A DNA stretch of 62,102 nucleotides from Bernardetia sp. (GCF_020630935.1 NZ_JAHDIG010000006.1:1-62102), one strand, 5' to 3'. Shown: positions 34,713 to 44,317, numbered from the stretch's first letter. Numbers and translations: made by a program. Notes: generated by a model not told the origin, from the sequence alone.

Positions 34713-35235
34713 ATCTTGTATGCAAGCAGCTAAAGTTCTGATTTTGAGCAAAATAGCTTAAATATTTTGTTGAATTTCAATATATAGAATAATATTTGGA
34801 AATATCATAAAAATACCACATTAAAAAGAGGTTAGTTTGTAAATTTCATAATTTAAAAAAGTTGCACAATGCTCTAAATGATTGAAAATGAGAGGTTTAT
34901 TTTTTGAAAGTTTTGAAAAAAATCCGATTTTAATGCTAATCTAAGAGTCGTTTTCTCTAAAAAAGTGAAACAATACTCTCTCTATTACAGCTAGATTAAT
35001 TTTAATTTAATTTTTAATAGCTGTAGAAAATAACCTTATACAAGACTTGAAAATACTATTTATTCAACTCTAAATTTCCTTTTAAACTATAAATTATTTT
35101 GAGATTTTTTTTAAGCTAAAAAAACTCATTTGCTAGTCTTCTTAACTCATCGAAAAAACATATTTATGATCTTGTAGGTAAAATTATTTTTAGTATTTTA
35201 GCTAACTACAAACATTACTTATTTTAGTTACTATT
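34713..35235. other. Long AT-rich intergenic region upstream of the receptor cluster
   Basis: About 520 bases separate the divergent phaE and first receptor genes. I find no open frame of convincing composition and no RNA gene. The sequence is very AT-rich, with short A/T tracts and a weak inverted repeat TACAGCTA/TAGCTGTA (34986-35026, 25-base loop). Promoters for the receptor cluster must lie here, but no clear TTTG/TAnnTTTG pair stands out near 35180. Confidence 0.5.
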
Positions 35236-37428
35236 TTGAAGACACTTTATCTTACAAAAAAACTATTCTTCTATTTTGGGAAGTTATGTTTATCAGCTAC
35301 TATAGCTGTCTTATTGTTATGTTCTTCAGAATTATCTCTAGCTCAATCTTTACCTTCTATTTTATTAGAAGATAAGAATCAAGAGTATATTATCACCAAT
35401 AAACTGGGAGTATATGAAGAAGTTATAAGTGATACAATTAAGAAAGAGACTATAGAAATTATTCAAAGTAAAAATTTTAAAGTATTTGAAAAAGACATCC
35501 TTAGTATCAATAGTGGAAAACATATTTTATGGGTAAAGATTCCATTTCAAAATAACTCTGAATTAGAGAAGTGGTATTTAGAAATAGGAAATGGATTAGC
35601 TGATATTGATATTTTTATTCCACAAAACAAAGAAGAAAAGTCATCTATTGATTTTGAAAAGACCTCTATGGGTTTTTCATTGCCATTTGATAAGAGGTTT
35701 ATTAAAACAAATGTATTTTTAATTCCAATTAAACTACCTAAAAATGAAGTAACAACTATCTATTTACGAATAGAAAGTGACTATTTTCAAGCACCTTTTC
35801 GTATAGCTCCTGTAGAATATTATTTGGAGCGTAACCATAAAATAGATTTAGCAGAAGGTATTTATTATGGTTTTGCAATTGTGATGGTGCTTTATAACTT
35901 ATTTATTTTTTTTACACTCAAAGAAAAAAGTTATCTATACTATTTGAGTTATTTGTTATTTCTTGCACTAGCTATGGCTCAATTAAGAGGACATTTTTTT
36001 GAGTTTTTAGTATTTGACCTACCTATTATGAATCGCTATGTTCCTATGATTCATTCCTTATCGGGAATTTTTGCAAGCTTATTTCTCATTGACTTTTTAA
36101 ATACAAAGAAAAATTCTCACTTTTTTCATACTACTTTACATATTGTAATAAGTATTTTTTCACTAGCTTTAATAGTAAGCCTATTAGGTTTTAAACCTAT
36201 AGCATCATTAATTAATCAAATAATAGCAGGACTATCTACTATAAACGCTTTAGCTGCTGCTATTTTTATTTATTACATAGGTTACAAACCTGCCAAATAT
36301 ATTATTGTAGGATGGTCTTTTTATTTGATAGGAGTGCTTCTATTTGTGCTGGCAGGAGCTGAAATAATTCCTTATAACTCTTTTACCTCAAATGGAGTGT
36401 TATTTGGTTCTGCAATTGAAATGATACTACTTTCTGTGGCATTGGCAGCTAAAATTGATTTTTATAAAAAAGGAAAAGAAGAGCTACAAGGTAAAATGTT
36501 AGAGCTTATAGAAAATGAGAATAAAAGGTTAGAAAAGCGAGTAAATGAACGCACAGAAGAACTGAATGTTGTGAATGAGGAACTTTCCATAAACTTAGAA
36601 CGCCTAAATGAGCAACACTTATTAATTGAGAAAAAAAATCAGGATATTACCTCTAGTATAACATATGCTAAGAGAATACAAGATGCAATGTTGCCTAGCT
36701 TAGAAGAAATTAGAAAATGTTTACCTAATTCTTTCATACTTTTTAAGCCAAAAGATATTGTATCAGGAGATTTTTATTATTTCAAACAAGTACATCAGAA
36801 AATCATTATTGGTGTGATTGATTGCACAGGGCATGGCGTACCAGGAGCTTTTATGTCTTTAATTGGAAATGACCTTTTAAATGAAATTGTAGAGCTAAAA
36901 TCTGTAACTAAGGCATCTCATATCTTAGATAGACTTAATCAAGGTGTTGTTAAGGCACTTCGCCAAACAGATACACAAGTCAGAGATGGAATGGATGCAG
37001 CCATTTGTGTTTATGATATAGAAACTCAAATATTAGAATATGCTGGAGCTAAAAATCCGATGATATATGTACAGAATGGAGAACTAAAAGTGATAAAAGC
37101 AGACAGGCAATCTATTGGAGGTAGTCTCATTAAAAATGAATTTAATAAAAAACCTTTCACAACACATACGATTCATCTTAAAGACAATCAAGATACAATA
37201 TTCTATCTATTTTCAGATGGTTTTCAAGACCAATTTGGAGGAGAAAATGATAAAAAATTTACAATAAAAAGATTTAGAAATACATTATTAGAAGCTTCAA
37301 AATTACCTCTAAATCAGCAAAAAGAATTTCTACATACTATACTCTTAGATTGGATGAATGAAGAAACTCAGCAAATTGATGATATTTTGGTCGTTGGCTT
37401 CAACTGTTTGAAAACAATAAAAAAATAA
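35236..37428 (+). CDS. 7TMR-DISM receptor with SpoIIE phosphatase domain, paralogue 1
   Basis: The 730-residue membrane protein has a signal peptide, an extracytoplasmic 7TMR-DISMED2-like domain (about 40-195), seven helices of the 7TMR-DISM type (about 205-400), a coiled coil (about 410-475, ERVNERTEELN type) and a PP2C-type SpoIIE phosphatase (about 480-725). Phosphatase metal-site motifs are VSGDFYYF, DCTGHGVPGAFMS, RDGMDAA and FSDGFQDQFGG. It would sense an outside ligand and dephosphorylate a Ser/Thr-phosphorylated partner, perhaps an anti-sigma antagonist. The only start is TTG at 35236 (MKTLYLTKK); no ATG precedes the signal segment. It heads a tandem of three paralogues. Confidence 0.9.
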   Translation: MKTLYLTKKLFFYFGKLCLSATIAVLLLCSSELSLAQSLPSILLEDKNQEYIITNKLGVYEEVISDTIKKETIEIIQSKNFKVFEKDILSINSGKHILWVKIPFQNNSELEKWYLEIGNGLADIDIFIPQNKEEKSSIDFEKTSMGFSLPFDKRFIKTNVFLIPIKLPKNEVTTIYLRIESDYFQAPFRIAPVEYYLERNHKIDLAEGIYYGFAIVMVLYNLFIFFTLKEKSYLYYLSYLLFLALAMAQLRGHFFEFLVFDLPIMNRYVPMIHSLSGIFASLFLIDFLNTKKNSHFFHTTLHIVISIFSLALIVSLLGFKPIASLINQIIAGLSTINALAAAIFIYYIGYKPAKYIIVGWSFYLIGVLLFVLAGAEIIPYNSFTSNGVLFGSAIEMILLSVALAAKIDFYKKGKEELQGKMLELIENENKRLEKRVNERTEELNVVNEELSINLERLNEQHLLIEKKNQDITSSITYAKRIQDAMLPSLEEIRKCLPNSFILFKPKDIVSGDFYYFKQVHQKIIIGVIDCTGHGVPGAFMSLIGNDLLNEIVELKSVTKASHILDRLNQGVVKALRQTDTQVRDGMDAAICVYDIETQILEYAGAKNPMIYVQNGELKVIKADRQSIGGSLIKNEFNKKPFTTHTIHLKDNQDTIFYLFSDGFQDQFGGENDKKFTIKRFRNTLLEASKLPLNQQKEFLHTILLDWMNEETQQIDDILVVGFNCLKTIKK

Positions 37429-37478
37429 AATATTTGGTAACTTAGCTTATAGCTAAACTATTAATTACTATTAGGCTT

Positions 37479-39671
37479 TTGAAAAACATTTACTTTAAAA
37501 ATAATACAAGTGCAATTTCAAATATCAGCAGTAAGTTTTTTACTGTTATTGTTTTTCTGATGGTTTTATTTTTTATAAATTTTGTATTTGCACAACCTGT
37601 TCCAAGTATTTTATTAGAAGATGTCAATAAAGAGTATGTTATCACAAATCAGCTTGGACTTTATGAGGAAGTAATCAAAGAAGAGTTACTTCAAGAAAAT
37701 ATACAAACTATCCAAAAGGCAAATTTTTCAGTAAGAGGAAAAGATATTGTTACTCTTAATAGTGGGAATCATGTAATGTGGGTTAAGATTCCAGTACAAA
37801 ATAATACGGATAGGGTAAGGTGGTATTTAGAAATTGGTAATGGACTTGCTGATATTGAGGCATTTATATCAAAGAAAGAAAACCCTAATGAGTTTGAAAA
37901 ATTAACATTTGGCTATTCTTTACCATTTTCAGAGCGTATTATACAAACAGATAGATTTTTAATACCTTTTGATGTTTCAAAAAATAATAAGAGTACAATA
38001 TATTTACGAATAGAAAGTGACTATTTTCAAGCACCTTTTCGAATAGCTCCACTAGAATATTATTTTGAAAGAGACCATAAAGTAGATTTATCAGAAGGTA
38101 TTTATTATGGTTTTGTAATTGTAATGGCTCTCTACAACCTATTTATTTTTTTTACTGTAAGAGAAAAAGGGTATTTATTTTATGTTTTCTACTTAATATC
38201 TCTTGGTTTAGCTATGGCACAACTGAGAGGACATTTATTTGAATTTATTTTCTTTGCAACTCCCACTCTCAACAGATATGTTCCTATTATACATTCTTTT
38301 GTTGGAATATTTGCTAGTTTGTTTCTGATAAACTTTTTGCATACCAAAAAGAACTCTCGTGTATTTCATATAATACTACACATCGTAATCATTATATTTT
38401 GTTTGAATTTAGTAATAGGATTATTAGGTTTTAAACCTATTGCATCTGCAATCAATCAAGTGGTGGCAGGACTTTCTTCTATCAATGCTTTAGTGGCTGC
38501 TATTTACATTTATTACAAAGGTTATAAGCCTGCAAAATTTATTATTTTAGCATGGTCATTTTATCTTTTAGGAGTAGTTGTATTTGTTCTTGCTGGGGCA
38601 GATATTATACCTTACAATACTTTTAACTCTAGTGCAATGCTTTGGGGATCTGCTATCGAAATGATTTTGCTCTCTGTAGCTTTAGCTGCAAAAATAGAAT
38701 ATTATAAAAAAGATAGAGAAGCTTTACAAGTTAAAATGTTGGAAGATTCTGAAAAACACAGAGAGTTTGTAGAAACACAAAATAAGCGATTAGAGCAACG
38801 AGTTAATGAACGCACAGAAGAACTAAATGTAGTAAATGAAGAGCTTTCCGTTAATCTTGAACGTCTACATGAACAAAACGTGATTATTGAGAAAAAAAAT
38901 CATGACATAACAGCAAGTATCAATTATGCAAAGCGTATACAAAATGCAATGCTTCCTACTATTGAAGAGATAAAAAGTGTTTTGCCTAAATCTTTTATTT
39001 TCTTTGAACCAAGAGATATTGTAAGTGGGGATTTTTATTATTTTAAAGAAATACACAACAAAATCATTATTGGAGCAATAGATTGTACTGGACATGGTGT
39101 ACCAGGAGCTTTTATGTCCTTGATTGGAAATGATTTACTAAATGAGATTGTTGAATCAAAATCTGTTACTCAAGCATCACATATTTTGGACAAATTAGAT
39201 GAAGGAGTTACGAAAGTCTTAAGACAAACCAATACGCAAATTCGTGATGGAATGGATGCTGCTTTTTGCGTTTATGATACAAAAACAAAACAGATAGAAT
39301 ATGCAGGAGCGAGAAATCCTCTCATCTATATAAAAGATGAAGAACTTAAAGTAATTAGAGCTGATAGGCAGTCTGTTGGGGGAAATCTTGTTAAGAACCA
39401 AATTACGAAGAAGCTATTTACTAATCATGTTTTCAATTTTTTACCAAATACTACTTTTTATTTATTCTCAGATGGATTTCAAGACCAATTTGGAGGAAAA
39501 GATGATAGAAAGTTTACAGTTAAAAGGTTTAGAAATATGTTATTAGAGGCATCCAAACTACCTTTTTCAGAACAAGAACAGTTTTTAAATGACACATTAA
39601 AAAATTGGAAAGGATATAATAATAGGCAAATCGATGATATATTAGTGTTTGGATTTAATTTCTCTCAATAA
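37479..39671 (+). CDS. 7TMR-DISM receptor with SpoIIE phosphatase domain, paralogue 2
   Basis: Same length (730) and architecture as the gene 50 bases upstream: signal peptide, DISMED2-like domain, seven helices, coiled coil, SpoIIE phosphatase (DIVSGDFYYFKE, DCTGHGVPGAFMS, RDGMDAAFCVYD, FSDGFQDQFGG). It also opens at TTG (MKNIYFKNN). The extracytoplasmic domain is closest to paralogue 1 (SILLEDVNKEYVITNQLGLY), and a stretch of about 40 bases near 38001-38041 is identical to 35761-35801. The coiled coil instead has the EKHREFVETQNKRLE insertion shared with paralogue 3. This mosaic pattern suggests duplication followed by gene conversion. All catalytic motifs are intact. Confidence 0.9.
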   Translation: MKNIYFKNNTSAISNISSKFFTVIVFLMVLFFINFVFAQPVPSILLEDVNKEYVITNQLGLYEEVIKEELLQENIQTIQKANFSVRGKDIVTLNSGNHVMWVKIPVQNNTDRVRWYLEIGNGLADIEAFISKKENPNEFEKLTFGYSLPFSERIIQTDRFLIPFDVSKNNKSTIYLRIESDYFQAPFRIAPLEYYFERDHKVDLSEGIYYGFVIVMALYNLFIFFTVREKGYLFYVFYLISLGLAMAQLRGHLFEFIFFATPTLNRYVPIIHSFVGIFASLFLINFLHTKKNSRVFHIILHIVIIIFCLNLVIGLLGFKPIASAINQVVAGLSSINALVAAIYIYYKGYKPAKFIILAWSFYLLGVVVFVLAGADIIPYNTFNSSAMLWGSAIEMILLSVALAAKIEYYKKDREALQVKMLEDSEKHREFVETQNKRLEQRVNERTEELNVVNEELSVNLERLHEQNVIIEKKNHDITASINYAKRIQNAMLPTIEEIKSVLPKSFIFFEPRDIVSGDFYYFKEIHNKIIIGAIDCTGHGVPGAFMSLIGNDLLNEIVESKSVTQASHILDKLDEGVTKVLRQTNTQIRDGMDAAFCVYDTKTKQIEYAGARNPLIYIKDEELKVIRADRQSVGGNLVKNQITKKLFTNHVFNFLPNTTFYLFSDGFQDQFGGKDDRKFTVKRFRNMLLEASKLPFSEQEQFLNDTLKNWKGYNNRQIDDILVFGFNFSQ

Positions 39672-39759
39672 TCTTCAAAAACAAGCAAAGTATGTATTTT
39701 TTTTAGTAATTTAGTTTTCCATAAAGAGATCTTGAGTTATTATTTTTAATTATCTACTA

Positions 39760-41946
39760 TTGAGAGGTTTTTATTCCAATTTTAGTTTAAATTTTATTCC
39801 TTTTATAAATAAAAACCATATTGTCATTGTGTTGGTGACAACTATTTTTTTATGCCTTCCTTATTCTATTCTAGCTCAATCTATTTCTTTTATTAGCTTA
39901 GATAAAAAACAAGATTACTCAATAGCTAATCGAATTGGAATTTATAGAGCCGACAAAGAAAAAAAAGAAACCATAGAAAGTATACAAGAAATTGATTTTG
40001 TAACTGAACCAAATAAGTTTATCAATATTAATGGAGCAACACAAAAAATTTGGCTCAAAATTCCTTTAAAAAATAAAACAAATTTAAAAGACTGGTACTT
40101 GGAAGTTGGAAGTGGAAGGGCAAACGTAGAAGTTTTTATTCCAAATTCAGATAATAGCTATAAAAAAATTGAACTTGGTTATGGTAAGCCATTTAGTGAA
40201 AGAATTTTACAGACAGACCGTTTTATTATCCCACTTGAAATAGATGAAAATGAAGAAATAATGCTTTTTGTCAGTATAGAAAGTAATTACTTTCAAGGAC
40301 CGATTCATGTTGCCCCTTGGGAATATTACTTTGAAAGAGACCATAAAGTAGATCTAGCAGAAGGAATGTATTATGGTTTTATCTTGGTAATGTTGTTATA
40401 TAATCTTTTCCTTTATTTTACATTAAGAGAAAAAGGCTACCTCTACTACATTATTTACTTACTTACCTTAGGCTTGGGAATCGCACAGATAAGAGGACAT
40501 AGCTTTGAATTTTTGTGGGGAAATCAACCTTGGGTAAATGATTATGATCCTATTATTTATGCTGTCTCTAGTATTTTTGCAAATCTGTTTTTTATGGATT
40601 TTCTTCATACCAAACGACACGCTATAGTCTTTCATCGTATTTTACAAGCACTAATAGGAATTTTTGTTATTATTATTATTATCGTTCTTTTTGGTCATAA
40701 GGCTTTGGGGTCGTCAATTAACCAAGTACTTCTTGGGTTTTCCTGCCTTAATGGACTAGCTACTGCTCTCTACATTTATTACAAAGGCTACAAGCCAGCT
40801 AAGTATATTATAGTAGCTTGGACATCTTATTTAGCAGGGTTATTTATTTTCGTGTTAGCAGGAGCAGGAATTATAGTCTATAATGATTTTACTTCAAGTG
40901 GACTTTTACTTGGCTCTGCTATTGAAGTGGTAGTTTTGTCTGTTGCTTTAGCAGCCAAAATAGATTTTTATAAGAAAAAGCAAGCAGAATTGCAGGCTCA
41001 AATGCTCAAATCTTCTGAAGAACACCGTGAGTTTGTAGAAACTCAAAACAAGAGATTAGAAGAGCGAGTAGCCGAACGAACAGAAGAACTAAATGTAGTG
41101 AATGAAGAACTTTCTGTCAATTTAGAACGTCTCAACGAACAAAATATCACAATAGCCAAGAAAAATCAAGACATAACAGCTAGTATCAATTATGCTAAAC
41201 GCATACAAGATGCCATGCTACCAACGCTTGAAGAAATCAAGACAGGTTTTCCTAATTCATTTGTGTTTTTTGAACCAAGAGATATTGTAAGTGGAGATTT
41301 TTATTTCTATAGACAAATCAACAATAAAATTATTATTGGAGCTATTGACTGTACTGGACACGGTGTTCCAGGAGCTTTTATGTCATTGATTGGAAATGAC
41401 CTCTTAAATGAAATTGTAGAATCCAAATCAGTAACAAAAGTCTCTCATATTTTAGACAGGTTAGATAAAGGCATTACAAAAGTGCTTCGCCAAACCGATA
41501 CACAAATCCGTGACGGAATGGATGTTGCTTTTTGTGTTTATGATACCCAAACAGGGGAAATAGAATATGCAGGAGCTAGAAATCCACTCATTTATATAGA
41601 AGGTGAGGAACTAAAAGTGATAAAGGCTGATAGACAATCCATTGGAGGCAGCCTTATAAAAAATCAGTTCCATAAACAAGAATTTACTACACACAACATC
41701 AAGTTAAAAGAAAATACTAACTATTCATTTTACCTCTTTACAGACGGATATCAAGACCAGTTTGGAGGTGGAAATGATAAAAAGTTTACTACCAAAAGAC
41801 TTAGAAACACTTTGTTAGAAACATCAAAGCTACCTTTTTCAGAACAAGAAGACTTTTTAAGACAGACATTGAAAGACTGGATGGGCTACACTAACAAACA
41901 GATAGACGACATACTTATAGTCGGCTTTGAACCAAATAGAAAATAA
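39760..41946 (+). CDS. 7TMR-DISM receptor with SpoIIE phosphatase domain, paralogue 3
   Basis: The 728-residue third copy lies 88 bases after paralogue 2. The membrane, coiled-coil and phosphatase regions are close to the other two (VSGDFYFYRQ, DCTGHGVPGAFMS, RDGMDVAFCVYD, FTDGYQDQFGG). The extracytoplasmic sensor domain is the most divergent of the three (SISFISLDKKQDYSIANRIG), which suggests a different ligand. It opens at TTG (MRGFYSNFS), aligned with the TTG starts of the other copies. The next gene, an SDR, starts 13 bases after its stop and may be co-transcribed. No kinase, anti-sigma factor or STAS-domain target is adjacent, so the phosphatase substrate must be encoded elsewhere. Confidence 0.9.
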   Translation: MRGFYSNFSLNFIPFINKNHIVIVLVTTIFLCLPYSILAQSISFISLDKKQDYSIANRIGIYRADKEKKETIESIQEIDFVTEPNKFININGATQKIWLKIPLKNKTNLKDWYLEVGSGRANVEVFIPNSDNSYKKIELGYGKPFSERILQTDRFIIPLEIDENEEIMLFVSIESNYFQGPIHVAPWEYYFERDHKVDLAEGMYYGFILVMLLYNLFLYFTLREKGYLYYIIYLLTLGLGIAQIRGHSFEFLWGNQPWVNDYDPIIYAVSSIFANLFFMDFLHTKRHAIVFHRILQALIGIFVIIIIIVLFGHKALGSSINQVLLGFSCLNGLATALYIYYKGYKPAKYIIVAWTSYLAGLFIFVLAGAGIIVYNDFTSSGLLLGSAIEVVVLSVALAAKIDFYKKKQAELQAQMLKSSEEHREFVETQNKRLEERVAERTEELNVVNEELSVNLERLNEQNITIAKKNQDITASINYAKRIQDAMLPTLEEIKTGFPNSFVFFEPRDIVSGDFYFYRQINNKIIIGAIDCTGHGVPGAFMSLIGNDLLNEIVESKSVTKVSHILDRLDKGITKVLRQTDTQIRDGMDVAFCVYDTQTGEIEYAGARNPLIYIEGEELKVIKADRQSIGGSLIKNQFHKQEFTTHNIKLKENTNYSFYLFTDGYQDQFGGGNDKKFTTKRLRNTLLETSKLPFSEQEDFLRQTLKDWMGYTNKQIDDILIVGFEPNRK

Positions 41947-41959
41947 CACACACAATACA

Positions 41960-42754
41960 ATGCTTTTAGACTTAACTGGAAAAATTGCTCTTGTAGCAGG
42001 AAGTACACAAGGAATTGGACTTGCAACAGCCAAACAATTTGCTCAAAGTGGCGCAACTCTAATCCTTCTAGCACGAAGTGAAGAAAAATTAAAAAACATT
42101 GTTTCAGAACTTCCCACGCCTCAAAATCAGAACCATAGCTATTTAGTAGCAGATTTTTCTTCTCCCAATACACTACAAGATGCCTTGAGTGAAGCTCAAA
42201 AAAATAAAGGTTTTGAAGGCGCACATATTTTGATAAACAATACTGGAGGACCTCCACCCAACAAAGCGCATGAAGCTTCTTTACAATCGTTTAGAGATGC
42301 TTTTGAGCAACATCTTATCTGCAATCAGATTTTAGTACAAGCACTTTTGCCTTTTATGAAAAAGGAGAAGTTTGGCAGAATAATAAATGTGATTTCTACC
42401 AGTGTCAAACAACCGATTGAGAACTTAGGGGTTTCTAATACTATTCGTGCTGCCGTAGCAAATTGGGCAAAAACTCTTTCTTTCGAACTAGCTCAACATG
42501 GGATTACTGTAAATAATGTATTACCTGGTATGACCTCAACAGCAAGACTAGATGCTATTATCAAGAATAAAGCAAAAAATGCTAATATTTCAGAAGATGA
42601 AGCTATTCATCAATTAAAATCGACTATTCCAGCCTACCGTTTCGCAGAACCAGAAGAGACTGCCAATGCAATTTTATTTTTAGCTTCGGAAAAAGCAAGT
42701 TACATAAATGGTATAAATCTTCCTGTTGATGGAGGTAGAACAAAAAATCTATAA
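41960..42754 (+). CDS. Atypical SDR oxidoreductase (NNTGGP type)
   Basis: The 264-residue short-chain dehydrogenase-like protein starts at ATG 41960; a TTG at 41927 would overlap the upstream gene. It binds NAD(P) through GSTQGIGLATAKQ, has the NNTGGPPPN loop in place of the usual NNAG, and ends with FLASEKASYINGINLPVDGG. The catalytic Tyr-x-x-x-Lys is missing: after ISTSVKQPIENLG the sequence reads VSNTIRAAVANWAK, so Tyr is replaced and an Arg lies near the Lys position. This is a recognised subgroup of 3-oxoacyl-ACP-reductase-like proteins of uncertain activity. It closes the receptor cluster and is followed by a strong terminator. Confidence 0.88.
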   Translation: MLLDLTGKIALVAGSTQGIGLATAKQFAQSGATLILLARSEEKLKNIVSELPTPQNQNHSYLVADFSSPNTLQDALSEAQKNKGFEGAHILINNTGGPPPNKAHEASLQSFRDAFEQHLICNQILVQALLPFMKKEKFGRIINVISTSVKQPIENLGVSNTIRAAVANWAKTLSFELAQHGITVNNVLPGMTSTARLDAIIKNKAKNANISEDEAIHQLKSTIPAYRFAEPEETANAILFLASEKASYINGINLPVDGGRTKNL

Positions 42755-42780
42755 ATAAAAACTAACATATTGGATAAACA

Positions 42781-42813
42781 AAAAAGGCTGTTCCCATTTG
42801 GGAACAGCTTTTT
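42781..42813 (+). terminator. Terminator of the receptor-SDR cluster
   Basis: The arms AAAAAG-CTGTTCCC/GGGAACAGCTTTTT (14 bp with one bulged G, 4-base loop) form the strongest hairpin in the window. It lies 27 bases after the SDR stop. Confidence 0.92.
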
Positions 42814-43013
42814 GCTTCCTCTTTCTGCTTAATTGTCTAGTCTTTAATGTCTTTTGTTAACTACAAATTAAAATTGTTAGTTTTGCAACTGTGCTTAATA
42901 GCTATACTATCAAATATAATGTAATTACTATTTTTTAGCAAATTTTGTCTCAATTTTTTCAATAAAAATACCTTTTAAGTAGTTGAGTAGTACAATTTAG
43001 TTTATAAAACCTA

Positions 43014-43054
43014 TTGTCAAGGTCTGTTTTTTTCTTCGAAAAGACCATTGACAA
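43014..43054. repeat. Long inverted repeat in the gap before the MmcQ/YjbR-like gene
   Basis: The arms TTGTCAAGGTCT and AGACC-A-TTGACAA pair over 12 bp with one bulge around a 16-base T-rich loop. The rest of the 422-base gap (42755-43176) is AT-rich, without open frames or a recognisable promoter. Confidence 0.6.
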
Positions 43055-43176
43055 AGTTAAAATTCAACATTTTATAAAATTGCACTAGCTTTTGAAAATA
43101 ACAAAATTATACCAGCTAACTACTTATTATGAATTTATAAATAAAGTTTAATTTTTTCACTTTAAAATACCAAACT

Positions 43177-43581
43177 ATGGATATAGAATCGTTTAGAGAA
43201 TTTTGTCTTTCTCTTCCTGCTGTAACAGAAGGGCTACCTTTTGGGGAAGATACTTTAGTTTTTAAAGTAGAAGGGAAAATGTTTGCTCTCATCAACCTCA
43301 ATAAGCCTAATAGCTTTAATGTAAAGTGTAATCCTGAAAAGGCTATTGAGTTACGTGAAAAATATGATTGTGTGAAAGAGGGCTATCACATGAACAAGAA
43401 ACATTGGAATACTATTTATTTTGGAGGCATATACACAGAATTTGAAACTTCCCTTACACAAAGACAATTAAAACACTGGATTCGCCATTCGTATGAGTTG
43501 GTGGTAAGTAAGTTACCCAAAAAGACAAGAGAGGTTATTCAAAGAGAACTAGAAAATATGCAGTCAGAAAATGACCAATAG
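43177..43581 (+). CDS. MmcQ/YjbR family protein
   Basis: The 134-residue protein fits the YjbR/MmcQ family (CyaY-like fold): EFCLSLPAVTEGLPFGEDTLVFKVEGKMFALI near the N-terminus, then VKCNPEKAIELREKY, and the C-terminal helical SYELVVSKLPKK. E. coli YjbR has been annotated as a DNA-binding protein from its fold and basic surface, but no function is established. The gene is single, flanked by terminator-like hairpins. The start agrees with the family N-terminus, which begins within five residues of the first helix. Confidence 0.88.
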   Translation: MDIESFREFCLSLPAVTEGLPFGEDTLVFKVEGKMFALINLNKPNSFNVKCNPEKAIELREKYDCVKEGYHMNKKHWNTIYFGGIYTEFETSLTQRQLKHWIRHSYELVVSKLPKKTREVIQRELENMQSENDQ

Positions 43582-43732
43582 AACAGAGAATCAGATAGCT
43601 TATCTTATCAAATTGTTACCAAAGTAAGAAATTAATACTAATTTATGTAAAATCGAAAATATTGACAACTATTTAATTAAGTGTCCGTATATACAAACAA
43701 GATTTCACAACAACTACTAAATATTAATGATT

Positions 43733-43773
43733 AAAAGGTTGATAGTTAAGCATTTATAATCATCAACCTTTTT
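43733..43773 (+). terminator. Terminator of the MmcQ/YjbR-like gene
   Basis: The arms AAAAGGTTGAT/ATCAACCTTTT (11 bp, 18-base loop) end in T. It lies about 150 bases after the stop. Confidence 0.75.
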
Positions 43774-43810
43774 GTGCTTTATCAAAATAAACCAGCTATT
43801 ATCTACTCCT

Positions 43811-44251
43811 ATGTTTAAATCTATCCAACCTATACTTACCATTCAAACCACTGATATTTCCTCTCTTGTAGGTGTAGTGTTTGAGTTTTTCGCCAACCCA
43901 AATACAAATAATCTTTCTATTGTAAAGAACAATACAGAAAAAGTGGTAGAGATGAATATATCTTTGGAAAAGTTAAAAAATTGGGCATGGCAACACGCAG
44001 ATTTGGAGTACTCAAAAAAATATTTTCATCAAGCAAAGGAAGTAGAAAGAGTAGTAGAAACTACTTACAATTCATTAGCAGTTCTGATGAAAAGCAATAT
44101 CTCAGAGCCAATACAAGAATTTCTCAACAAATTTGAACAGCTTCTAAAAAACTTACAATCTTATTGTTCTATTCTAGAAAATGATTTAAGAAATGAACAA
44201 ATTCAAAAAGAACTCAAAACGCTGACAAGGCGTAGACTCAATATTGCCTAA
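43811..44251 (+). CDS. Unknown helical protein
   Basis: The 146-residue protein starts at ATG 43811 (MFKSIQPILTIQTTDISSLV); the longer frame uses a TTG inside a terminator hairpin and is rejected. The N-terminal 55 residues mix strands and helices. The rest is helical and charged, with a possible coiled coil at about 90-135 (SEPIQEFLNKFEQLLKNLQS) and a basic end (KTLTRRRLNIA). I do not recognise a family. It is a single-gene transcript bounded by terminators on both sides. Confidence 0.6.
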   Translation: MFKSIQPILTIQTTDISSLVGVVFEFFANPNTNNLSIVKNNTEKVVEMNISLEKLKNWAWQHADLEYSKKYFHQAKEVERVVETTYNSLAVLMKSNISEPIQEFLNKFEQLLKNLQSYCSILENDLRNEQIQKELKTLTRRRLNIA

Positions 44252-44286
44252 AGAATCTAAAGAATAAGGAAAACAATTACCATTAT

Positions 44287-44317
44287 AAGGAATGATATTT
44301 TTAACGTATCATTCCTT
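44287..44317. terminator. Bidirectional terminator between convergent genes
   Basis: The perfect arms AAGGAATGATA/TATCATTCCTT (11 bp, 9-base loop) are flanked by a T run on the plus side and A on the other. They serve the 43811 gene and the ABM gene at 44320. Confidence 0.88.

Noticed and set aside
34628-35235. Possible small gene or RNA in the long gap between phaE and the receptors
   Set aside because: All frames are short, and no strong structured RNA or terminator is visible; only AT-rich sequence and weak inverted repeats.
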